Source: Candidatus Avacidaminococcus intestinavium
Lineage (GTDB): Bacteria > Bacillota > Negativicutes > Acidaminococcales > Acidaminococcaceae
Direction of reading: 5' to 3'
NCBI GenBank assembly: GCA_018714505.1
Contig: DVNI01000134.1
Coordinates: 1 to 64,000 of the forward strand
Length of the DNA: 64,000 bases
In this document: positions 1-8,485 of the stretch, piece by piece
Layout of the letters: the number at the start of each line of letters is the position of its first letter
Numbering within the stretch: position 1 is the stretch's first letter
The notes under the pieces: model-generated
What the model was told of the DNA's origin: nothing
The model's input: only the letters and a program-made list of their open reading frames with translations
The model's database searches: none
Position numbers and translations under genes: made by a program

Positions 1-10
1 AAACAAATTT

Positions 11-2026
11 TTAAAAAATTCTACTACCAATTTGATAAATAAGTGTAGCCATAACATAAGCTAAAACTGTTTGATAGCCCATCGCAATAAAAGTCCATTT
101 CCACGTGCCCATCTCACGTCTAATTGCACCAATTGCCGCAAAACAAGGTGATGCCAATAAAGTAAAGATCATAAAGGCGTAAGCACTAGCCGGCGTAAAC
201 ATGGTTTGGATAACCTGAATTAAGTTAGGATCATCTTCCGCTGCTTCACCAATACCAGCTAGAATAGCAAAAGTAGAAACAACTACTTCTTTAGCTAAGA
301 AACCACTGAGCGCCGCAAAAGCTGCTTGCCAAGTGCCAAAACCCATCGGTGCAAAAATCGGTGCAATTGCTCCGCCAATAATAGCGAGCATACTATCTTC
401 AGCCTCAACCATTTCCAAAGAAAAGTTAAATGATTGCAATAGCCAAACAAGCGCGGAAGCGACAAAGATAACGGTACCAGCTTTAATAATAAAGGACTTA
501 GCACGTTCCCACATATGAATTGCTACACCTTTTAGTGAAGGCCAGTGATATTGTGGTAACTCCATTACAAAAGGCGCTGGTTGTCCACCAAAAGTACTAG
601 TTTTTTTCAATAAAATACCTGAAATAATAACCATAGCAATGCCCCAGAAGTACATTGAAGGCCCAACCCATGATTCTTCCGGAAATAAAGATGCCGCGAA
701 TAAAACAAAGACTGGCATTTTTGCACTACAAGGTATGAATGGCGTTAACATAATAGTGAGTTTACGATCCTGTTCGTTTTCAATAGTTCTACTAGCCATG
801 ATACCCGGCACTGAACACCCACTACCGATAAGCATCGGGATAAATGATTTACCCGATAAACCAAAGCGGCGGAAAATCCTATCCATAATAAAAGCAACTC
901 TTGACATGTAACCACAGTCTTCCAAAAATGATAGGAAGAAGAATAAAATCATAATTTGCGGTACAAAACCAAAAACTGCTCCCACACCGCCAATAATACC
1001 ATCAATCACGAGTCCATGTATGGTTTCCGAAACACCAGCTTCTTCCATCATACCACTTAGCGAATCACTAATTGAACCAAAAATATCTTCCATTAAGCCA
1101 ATGCTCATATCACCTAAAGTCTGAATAGAAACATAATAAACAACCCACATGACAAAAAAGAAAATTGGCAAAGCCAGAATTCGATTAGTCAAGAGCTTAT
1201 CGATTTTATCTGAAGTACTGAGTTCACCGGTACTTAGCTTTTTCTTAATACATTTATTAATAATAGAATCAATATAAAAATAACGTGCACTAGTCACTAT
1301 GCTTTCCGCATCATCATCAAGTTCATCTTCACAAGCAGTAATTAACTTTTCAGCCTGCTCTTTGGCCTCTGCCAAAAAGCTATATTTATTTAAAGCTCTC
1401 TCATCACGTTCAAACACCTTAACGGCATACCAACGACGAAGGTTCTCTGGAGCCTTTCCAGTAAGCATCTCTTCAATAGCATTAATCGTTTCTAACGTTT
1501 TACCTTGGAAAACTGGCAATGAATATTTTATTTCTGCATTTTGCACCAAACTTAGAGCTTTGTCTACCATTTCCCATAAACCTGTACCATTAATTGCGGC
1601 AATAGGACACACCGGACAACCTAACTCCTGTTCTAAATTTGCAATATTAATTTCATCACCATTACGTTTTACGATATCCATCATATTTAACGCAACAATA
1701 ACAGGAATACCCAATTCTAATACTTGCGTTGTCAAATAAAGATTACGTTCCAAATTACTAGCATCGACAATATTAATAATTACATCCGGTTTTTCATCAA
1801 GCAAATAATCTCTAGTTATAACTTCTTCTAAAGTATAGGGAGACAAAGAATAAATCCCCGGCAAATCCATCACTTTTACATCATTATGTTTCCTAAGCGA
1901 ACCTGCTTTTTTTTCAACAGTTACCCCAGGCCAGTTACCAACATATTGTGAACTGCCGGTCAATTCGTTAAACAAAGTAGTTTTACCACAGTTGGGATTA
2001 CCAACCAATGCCAAGGTTGTAGACAT
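11..2026 (-). CDS. feoB: Ferrous iron transport protein B (FeoB)
   Basis: 671 aa ORF; N-terminal G-domain GNPNCGKTTLFN, DLPGIYSL; polytopic C-terminus; adjacent to two feoA genes; SD GAGGAGG upstream of ATG. Confidence 0.97.
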   Translation of the reverse strand: MSTTLALVGNPNCGKTTLFNELTGSSQYVGNWPGVTVEKKAGSLRKHNDVKVMDLPGIYSLSPYTLEEVITRDYLLDEKPDVIINIVDASNLERNLYLTTQVLELGIPVIVALNMMDIVKRNGDEINIANLEQELGCPVCPIAAINGTGLWEMVDKALSLVQNAEIKYSLPVFQGKTLETINAIEEMLTGKAPENLRRWYAVKVFERDERALNKYSFLAEAKEQAEKLITACEDELDDDAESIVTSARYFYIDSIINKCIKKKLSTGELSTSDKIDKLLTNRILALPIFFFVMWVVYYVSIQTLGDMSIGLMEDIFGSISDSLSGMMEEAGVSETIHGLVIDGIIGGVGAVFGFVPQIMILFFFLSFLEDCGYMSRVAFIMDRIFRRFGLSGKSFIPMLIGSGCSVPGIMASRTIENEQDRKLTIMLTPFIPCSAKMPVFVLFAASLFPEESWVGPSMYFWGIAMVIISGILLKKTSTFGGQPAPFVMELPQYHWPSLKGVAIHMWERAKSFIIKAGTVIFVASALVWLLQSFNFSLEMVEAEDSMLAIIGGAIAPIFAPMGFGTWQAAFAALSGFLAKEVVVSTFAILAGIGEAAEDDPNLIQVIQTMFTPASAYAFMIFTLLASPCFAAIGAIRREMGTWKWTFIAMGYQTVLAYVMATLIYQIGSRIF

Positions 2027-2040
2027 TATTTCCTCCTCTT

Positions 2041-2056
2041 GTTAGCTCCAGCTAAC
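2041..2056. promoter_or_regulatory. Candidate DtxR-type operator GTTAGC-TCCA-GCTAAC upstream of feoB
   Basis: Perfect 6-4-6 palindrome directly upstream of the feoB SD; the same motif occurs before feoA and the fec-like operon. Confidence 0.6.
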
Positions 2057-2060
2057 TATG

Positions 2061-2089
2061 AACTAAAAAAAACAGAGTAAACTCTGTTA
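2061..2089 (-). terminator. Intrinsic terminator after second feoA, before feoB
   Basis: Minus strand AACAGAGTTTACTCTGTTTTTTTT immediately after the feoA stop. Confidence 0.75.
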
Positions 2090-2326
2090 TTCAACAAGAA
2101 TATTCTCTGCATCGGCTTTACGCAAAGACACTTCGTAATTTCTTACATTAAGTTCAATAGGATCACCCAGTGGTGCAACCTTTCTTACCGTAACAGGAGC
2201 ACCTTTTGTAAGTCCCATGTCCATAATCCGTCTCTTTACATCACCAGTTACATTAATTTTTTTGATGACAACGGTCTCACCGACAGCAACGTCTTTCAGG
2301 TTTCTCATCTTTTTCACCTCATCCAA
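2087..2326 (-). CDS. feoA: FeoA family protein
   Basis: 79 aa SH3-like FeoA: MGLTKGAPVTVRKVAPLGDPIELNVRNYEVSLRK. Confidence 0.92.
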   Translation of the reverse strand: MDEVKKMRNLKDVAVGETVVIKKINVTGDVKRRIMDMGLTKGAPVTVRKVAPLGDPIELNVRNYEVSLRKADAENILVE

Positions 2327-2582
2327 CTAAAATTCTCATGGCCATTTCCTTACCTAATGCCACACGAGCGTCTTTTACTTTGAAAATTACGTTACCATCA
2401 ATTTCTGAGATGACAGTCAGCTCACAGCCCTCCGTAAAACCTAGACCAGCAAGAAAAGTTCTTGTCTTATCCCGTCCATTAATTCGGACGATTTTAACTG
2501 AACGTCCCGCTTTAAGCATCGTAGCAGGAATCAACCCCTGCATAGAAAAATCTTTTTCTAAGGTCATAGTACCGTTTTGCAT
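2319..2582 (-). CDS. feoA: FeoA family protein (second copy)
   Basis: 87 aa, FeoA-like GRDKTRTFLAGLGFTEGCELTVISE; overlaps the next feoA by 8 nt. Confidence 0.88.
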   Translation of the reverse strand: MQNGTMTLEKDFSMQGLIPATMLKAGRSVKIVRINGRDKTRTFLAGLGFTEGCELTVISEIDGNVIFKVKDARVALGKEMAMRILVG

Positions 2583-2602
2583 ATTACGCCTTCTCTCTTG
2601 TG

Positions 2603-2657
2603 GTTAGCACTTGCTAATTTGTGTAGTTAGTGTACTACCATTGCTCATACTTGTCAA
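2603..2657 (-). promoter_or_regulatory. feoA promoter with overlapping/downstream operator
   Basis: Minus strand TTGACA (2657-2652), 17-nt spacer, TACACT (2634-2629), then GTTAGC-ACTT-GCTAAT (plus 2603-2618). Confidence 0.7.
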
Positions 2658-2786
2658 GAGTATTTATCATCTTTTTGTAAAAATATAACAATTCCGTATT
2701 TTTTATAAGCATTTGCCTAATTAGCCTAAATATATTAGAATATTAGTATCTTTAGTAATATTATTTACCAGATTGGGGGTTCTGAT

Positions 2787-3164
2787 ATGATTATTCAGGA
2801 ATCCGGAGAAAATTACTTAGAAACAATTTTATTACTGCAAAAAACTAAAGGTTATGTACGTTCAATTGATATAGCCGCCGCTTTAAATTTTTCTAAACCT
2901 AGTATCAGTAGAGCAATGTCTATTTTACGCAGAGAAAATTATATATTAATGGAAGCTAATGGTAATATCATTTTAACAGAAAAAGGCCTAGCTAAAGCCA
3001 AGAGCGTTTTAGAAAGACATTTAGTAATTAAGGACTACCTAGAAAAAGTCCTTGACTTACCACCCGATATTGCTGATAAGGATGCTTGTCGTATTGAACA
3101 CATCATCAGTCCTGAAACATTTGAGAAAATCAAAGCATTAGTTGCAGAAGCTAGTGAGCAGTAA
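2787..3164 (+). CDS. DtxR/MntR-family metal-dependent transcriptional regulator
   Basis: 125 aa; N-terminal winged helix (SIDIAAALNFSKPSISRAMSILRRENYILME) and metal/dimer region (ERHLVIKDYLEKVL...ACRIEHIIS); divergent from feo. Confidence 0.9.
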   Translation: MIIQESGENYLETILLLQKTKGYVRSIDIAAALNFSKPSISRAMSILRRENYILMEANGNIILTEKGLAKAKSVLERHLVIKDYLEKVLDLPPDIADKDACRIEHIISPETFEKIKALVAEASEQ

Positions 3165-3226
3165 ACAGAAAAAGAAACAGTTACGGGAAAGTACTCTTTC
3201 CCGTAACTGTTTCTTTTTCTGTTTAC
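3161..3226 (+). terminator. Very long perfect hairpin (31-bp stem, 4-nt loop) overlapping the regulator stop codon
   Basis: GTAAACAGAAAAAGAAACAGTTACGGGAAAG TACT CTTTCCCGTAACTGTTTCTTTTTCTGTTTAC. Confidence 0.7.
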
Positions 3227-3290
3227 ACTTTTAATTATTTATTGCTAATTTTCATCTTCTTTATGAATTATGTATACTTGCCCTCTTTTC

Positions 3291-3319
3291 TTGAAAAACA
3301 AGTGCTAATTTTATACAAT
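3291..3319 (+). promoter_or_regulatory. Predicted sigma-A promoter for pyc
   Basis: TTGAAA-N17-TACAAT, about 30 nt upstream of the pyc ATG, with AGGAGG SD. Confidence 0.6.
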
Positions 3320-3349
3320 ATACTAAGTTAATTCTTAGGAGGTATCATA

Positions 3350-6300
3350 ATGCATAAAATAAAAACTGTTTTAGTTGCCAACCGTGGAGAAATAGCCATC
3401 CGTATTTTTCGTGCCTGCAACGAACTTGGTATTCGTACTGTAGCAATCTATTCAAAAGAAGATATGTTATCTCTCCATCGTAATAAAGCTGATGAAGCTT
3501 ATTTAGTTGGCGCTGGTAAAGGTCCCGTTGAGGCCTACTTAGACATTGAAGATATCATGAGAATTGCTAAAGAACATGGCGTAGATGCCATTCATCCCGG
3601 TTATGGCTTTCTATCAGAGAACAGCCAATTAGCCAAACGTTGTCAAGATGAAGGTTTAATTTTTATTGGACCTCGCTTAGAGCATCTTATTATGTTTGGC
3701 GATAAAATAAATGCCCGTAAACAGGCTGAACTAGCCAATATTCCAATGATTCCTGGCACTAATGATCCAGTTAATACTCTAGAAGAAGCACGCGTTTTTG
3801 CCCAAACATATGGTTATCCCATTATTATAAAAGCTGTTAATGGCGGTGGTGGCCGTGGCATGCGTATGGTACAGTGTGAGTCAGAACTCGTTGATGCTTA
3901 CGAACGTGCTAAATCCGAAGCCCTCAAGGCTTTTGGTAGCGCTGAAGTTTACTTAGAAAAGTATTTAGAACACCCTAAACATATCGAGGTACAAATCATT
4001 GGTGATAATGATGGTAATCTCGTGCATCTTTATGAGCGCGATTGTTCAATCCAGCGTCGACATCAAAAATTAGTAGAAATAGCTCCAGCCTTTTCACTAC
4101 CTGCTGCTTTACGTCTAGCAATTTGTCAAGCCGCCGTCAGACTTATGAAAAACGTGAACTACGTAAGTGCTGGTACTGTCGAATTTTTAGTTACGCCCGA
4201 TCAGAAATTTTATTTTATTGAAGTTAATCCACGTATTCAGGTAGAACATACCATAACAGAGATGATTACCGGTATTGATATTGTTCAAGCTCAAATTAAA
4301 ATTGCAGATGGTTATGCTTTACATAGCGCAGAAGTTTGTATACCTAAGCAAGATGCCATATATTGTCATGGTCACTCGATTCAATGTCGTATTACAACCG
4401 AAGATCCTACCAATAATTTCATGCCCGATACTGGCAAATTAATTGCTTATCGTTCTGGCGGCGGTTTTGGCATCAGATTAGATGGTGGTAATGCCTTCAC
4501 CGGTTCTGTTATCACGCCTTACTATGACTCTTTGCTCGTAAAAGCCACCACTTGGGGCCTTTCTCACAAAATTGTTATCTCTAAAATGCTACGTTGTTTA
4601 AAAGAGTTCCGCATTCGTGGTGTTAAAACCAATATTCAATTTCTTGAAAAAGTACTTTCGCATCCTCAATTCGCTGCCGGCACTTACGACACAAAATTTG
4701 TAGATGAGAATAAAGACTTATTTGTTTTTCCTAAATCACTAGACCGCGGCACCAAACTTTTATCCTACATTGCGGAAACAACCGTCAATGGCTATGCTAA
4801 TATCGGTGTACAACCAAAACCAGATTTTGCCAAGCTTAATCTACCCACTTCGCCTAAGTCCCCAGCCCTACCGGGTAGTAAGCAAGTTCTTGATCAGCTG
4901 GGGCCCGTAGGTTTATCCAACTGGCTCAAAGAGCAAAAAAGTGTTCTTTTTACCGATACAACTTTGCGTGATGCCCATCAATCACTTTTTGCCACACGTT
5001 TGCGTACAATAGATATGTTAAGGGCAATTGAACCTACCACAAAAAAATTACCAAATCTCTTTTCTTTGGAATGCTGGGGCGGCGCAACCTTTGATGTCGC
5101 ATACCGTTTTCTCTATGAAGATCCTTGGGAACGTTTGCTAAAAATACGCAAAAAAAGCCCTAATATTCTTTTACAAATGTTAGTGCGTGGCGCTAATGCC
5201 GTTGGGTACACCAGTTATCCTGATAATGTTGTACAAGAATTTATTCGATTAGCTAGTAAAAACGGAATCGATGTTTTCCGTATTTTTGATAGCCTAAACA
5301 GTCTAGAAAGTATGCGCCTTTCCATCGATGAAGTGCGTAATTGTAACAAAGTTGCCGAAGCAGCTCTTTGTTATACGGGCGATATTTTAGACCCCGCTCG
5401 CACTAAATATGATCTTCAATACTACGTTACGATGGCAAAAGAATTAGAAAAGGCGGGCGCCAATATTATTGCCATTAAAGATATGGCTGGGCTGATTAAG
5501 CCAGAAGCCGCCTACCGCCTAGTCGCCGCTCTCAAAGATGCAGTAGATTTACCGATTCATCTTCACACACACGAAGGGTCCGGCAATGCTATTTATAGTT
5601 ACGGCCGTGCTATTGACGCCGGTGTTGACATTGTTGACGTTGCTGTATCATCAATGTCTGCTGGAACCTCTCAGCCAAGTGCAAGTAGCCTGTATTACGC
5701 TCTTACAGCGCATCCTCGCCAACCCCAACTTGATGTCGCTGCACTTAATGAACTTTCTCGTTATTGGGAAACCGTTCGTCCTTACTATAAAGCGGCCGAC
5801 CAAACGGAACTCTTCCCGAATCCAGACGTTTATATTCACGAAATGCCTGGCGGGCAATATACCAATCTAAAACAGCAATCCGCGGCACTTGGATTACTTG
5901 AACGCTGGGAAGAAATTAAAACCATGTATCATACAGTCAGCATGATGTTTGGTGACCTCATCAAAGTCACACCTTCCTCCAAGATTGTCGGCGATATGGC
6001 ACTTTTCATGTTGCAAAACAATCTTACTGAACAAGATATTTATGAAAAAGGCGACAATCTAAGCTTTCCAACTTCTGTTATTGAATTCTTTGAAGGAAAA
6101 ATTGGTATTCCTTACCAAGGGTTTCCTGAAAAATTGCAAAAGATTATTTTAAAAGGTAAACTTCCTCCTAAGCAAGCAACCCCCTCTACTTTAACACCTC
6201 TCGACTTAATAAAAACAAAAGAAAGCCTACAAACCCTCGGTCGACAAGGTACACCTGAAGAAGTTAGCTCTTATTGCCTCTACCCCAAAGTCTTTACCGA

Positions 6301-6805
6301 CTGGATCACTTTTACTAATAACTACGGCGATGTCTCTGTTCTTGATACGCCAACTTTCTTCTTTGGCTTAACACCCGGTGAAGAAATTAACGTTGAAATC
6401 GAACCCGGTAAGATTCTCGTCATCCGACTTATTCATATTGGCAAAGCTAATGATAACGGAATGCGCACCGTAAGTTTTGAATTGAATGGTTTGCCTCGCG
6501 AATTAGAGATCAAAGATAAAAATATTCACGCTACGGGAATCTCACGCAAAAAAGCCGACAAAGCTATTCCTGGCGAAATAGCTGCGACCTTATCTGGCTC
6601 CGTGGTCAAAATCTTAGTTGAAAAAGGCCAGCGCGTAGCTAAAGGCGATGCACTTGCCGTAACTGAAGCCATGAAAATGGAAACGACTATCGTTGCACCT
6701 TTAAGCGGCATCATTTCCCAAATTCATGTTACAACGGGCAGTCGCATTGATAGTGGCGATTGTTTATTGGAAATTGATATAAACACGCAAGTCGCTATGA
6801 AATAA
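3350..6805 (+). CDS. pyc: Pyruvate carboxylase
   Basis: 1151 aa with biotin carboxylase, carboxyltransferase (FTDTTLRDAHQSLFATR) and biotinyl (EAMKMET) domains. Confidence 0.97.
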   Translation: MHKIKTVLVANRGEIAIRIFRACNELGIRTVAIYSKEDMLSLHRNKADEAYLVGAGKGPVEAYLDIEDIMRIAKEHGVDAIHPGYGFLSENSQLAKRCQDEGLIFIGPRLEHLIMFGDKINARKQAELANIPMIPGTNDPVNTLEEARVFAQTYGYPIIIKAVNGGGGRGMRMVQCESELVDAYERAKSEALKAFGSAEVYLEKYLEHPKHIEVQIIGDNDGNLVHLYERDCSIQRRHQKLVEIAPAFSLPAALRLAICQAAVRLMKNVNYVSAGTVEFLVTPDQKFYFIEVNPRIQVEHTITEMITGIDIVQAQIKIADGYALHSAEVCIPKQDAIYCHGHSIQCRITTEDPTNNFMPDTGKLIAYRSGGGFGIRLDGGNAFTGSVITPYYDSLLVKATTWGLSHKIVISKMLRCLKEFRIRGVKTNIQFLEKVLSHPQFAAGTYDTKFVDENKDLFVFPKSLDRGTKLLSYIAETTVNGYANIGVQPKPDFAKLNLPTSPKSPALPGSKQVLDQLGPVGLSNWLKEQKSVLFTDTTLRDAHQSLFATRLRTIDMLRAIEPTTKKLPNLFSLECWGGATFDVAYRFLYEDPWERLLKIRKKSPNILLQMLVRGANAVGYTSYPDNVVQEFIRLASKNGIDVFRIFDSLNSLESMRLSIDEVRNCNKVAEAALCYTGDILDPARTKYDLQYYVTMAKELEKAGANIIAIKDMAGLIKPEAAYRLVAALKDAVDLPIHLHTHEGSGNAIYSYGRAIDAGVDIVDVAVSSMSAGTSQPSASSLYYALTAHPRQPQLDVAALNELSRYWETVRPYYKAADQTELFPNPDVYIHEMPGGQYTNLKQQSAALGLLERWEEIKTMYHTVSMMFGDLIKVTPSSKIVGDMALFMLQNNLTEQDIYEKGDNLSFPTSVIEFFEGKIGIPYQGFPEKLQKIILKGKLPPKQATPSTLTPLDLIKTKESLQTLGRQGTPEEVSSYCLYPKVFTDWITFTNNYGDVSVLDTPTFFFGLTPGEEINVEIEPGKILVIRLIHIGKANDNGMRTVSFELNGLPRELEIKDKNIHATGISRKKADKAIPGEIAATLSGSVVKILVEKGQRVAKGDALAVTEAMKMETTIVAPLSGIISQIHVTTGSRIDSGDCLLEIDINTQVAMK

Positions 6806-6816
6806 CACGCTCTACC

Positions 6817-6855
6817 AAAGCAGATATTTGTCATGCTGACAAATATCTGCTTTAC
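6817..6855 (+). terminator. Hairpin downstream of pyc
   Basis: AAAGCAGATATTTGTC-ATGCT-GACAAATATCTGCTTT; poor T-tract. Confidence 0.5.
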
Positions 6856-6900
6856 TTTGTGCTATAATTAATAATTAAATGATTCTAAGGAAGGCTCATC

Positions 6901-8481
6901 ATGCAAACAAAAAATGAACAAAAAACACAAAGTATTTTTCAGTATGTTAAAGAAAATATAGACGAAGACGGTTACTTTATCGGCAATACGTTGCCACATA
7001 ACAACCCCGCCTTCATCAGTGGTAGCATCTCCTTTGATTTAGGGGCTGCAGATGCTTTTTACGTCATGTCTCCAGGGCAAGATGATCCACAAGTAGTTTC
7101 CTATCTTGAAACAGCCATCAAGCAATATTTAGACGACCCAACAGATAAAAATCAAGAGAATCTTTACAATTTTATTACAAGGACGCAATGTATTTCCTAT
7201 ACTGCTTCCTTAATTGACAATCTTAATAATAGAAAATCACTTACTCACTTACTTGAATTAGCCGAACACTGGTTTTATTATGCTACTGATCGAGAAGCTG
7301 TCAAATTTGCTATTTTGCTATTTGGTCTATCTGATCTAAAGAATATTGACCAAGCTAAATATCCCTCACTATTAACTGATTTAAATCTTCTTGCGCGCTG
7401 CGACGAATTTACTTATTTTGTTCTTCTTGCTCTAAACTTGAGTAATTTAAAAACCGAAGATACGGTTTGGGATATTATCAAACATACTTTTGGCTGGGGC
7501 CGTGTTCATGCGCTCTTATCCGCTGACTTTTCAACAGCAGAGCAAAAAAATTGGTTACTACATCACGGCTGTGAAATCGATGTACACTTTCCCCCCATTG
7601 CCGTGCTTTGCATTACCAAAAGTAATTTGTACGAAATTTTACAACAACCTACGATTGACAAACCCCATTTTTTTGCCTTATCCAATATTATGGTCACCTA
7701 TCTAGATTTTCTCCTTGATTATGATCCAGTGTCTCTCTTTCCGCCAAAAGATTATCCTAAAATCGATAATTTCATCTTGCTTAAGAATTTTATTCGTTTA
7801 GCAGCCCCTTATCAAAATGACATTGAAAATTTATATGATATTATCACCTTAACCAGTCATTTACATGAAATTACCACTAATAATAGATGGGAGATTTTAG
7901 ACGCTAATAGTGCACATATCTTGATTAGCATGGCTGAAAGTCTTTTATATAGCCAAGACTGGTTACCGCAAATCAAACAAGAACTCATCAATAAAAAAGG
8001 CAAAATCAATTACACCGTAATTGATTTTGCTCGTGAACTAGAAATTGATATTTGGGATTTACTATTTAGTATATTAGAAGAAAACCCAACTTACACAAAA
8101 CTTTTTAGCTATTTATTAGCAGATCCTGAGCCAGCTCGCTTTCACAAAGCCCTTGCGTTTGCCGAACAACACCTAGAAGCTTATAAAACAGATGAACAAT
8201 TACTATCTCCGATTATTCATAGTTTAGCTACCCATCCCGGCACTGGTGAAAAGTTTATTATTGCTGGACTTACAGCCCTTCATGACTGGCCACGTACTAT
8301 CGCCATTGATACTTTAGAAATCTGGGGCATTGAATATTTATCACAAGAAATTAGAGTAGCAATCTTAAAAGCACAAGATATTGCTCAGCAAAACCTACTT
8401 GTCTTACGGTTACGCTGCCTCTTGCAAAATAAAATCTTCAATTTAAATAAGTTTATCAGTAATATCTTAGAATCTGAATAA
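6901..8481 (+). CDS. Conserved hypothetical, largely alpha-helical protein
   Basis: 526 aa ORF with SD (AAGGAAGG); no family confidently recognised. Confidence 0.75.
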   Translation: MQTKNEQKTQSIFQYVKENIDEDGYFIGNTLPHNNPAFISGSISFDLGAADAFYVMSPGQDDPQVVSYLETAIKQYLDDPTDKNQENLYNFITRTQCISYTASLIDNLNNRKSLTHLLELAEHWFYYATDREAVKFAILLFGLSDLKNIDQAKYPSLLTDLNLLARCDEFTYFVLLALNLSNLKTEDTVWDIIKHTFGWGRVHALLSADFSTAEQKNWLLHHGCEIDVHFPPIAVLCITKSNLYEILQQPTIDKPHFFALSNIMVTYLDFLLDYDPVSLFPPKDYPKIDNFILLKNFIRLAAPYQNDIENLYDIITLTSHLHEITTNNRWEILDANSAHILISMAESLLYSQDWLPQIKQELINKKGKINYTVIDFARELEIDIWDLLFSILEENPTYTKLFSYLLADPEPARFHKALAFAEQHLEAYKTDEQLLSPIIHSLATHPGTGEKFIIAGLTALHDWPRTIAIDTLEIWGIEYLSQEIRVAILKAQDIAQQNLLVLRLRCLLQNKIFNLNKFISNILESE

Positions 8482-8485
8482 TCCC

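Noticed and set aside
1299-1739. 146-aa plus-strand ORF
   Set aside because: Antisense to feoB; Ser-rich artefact.
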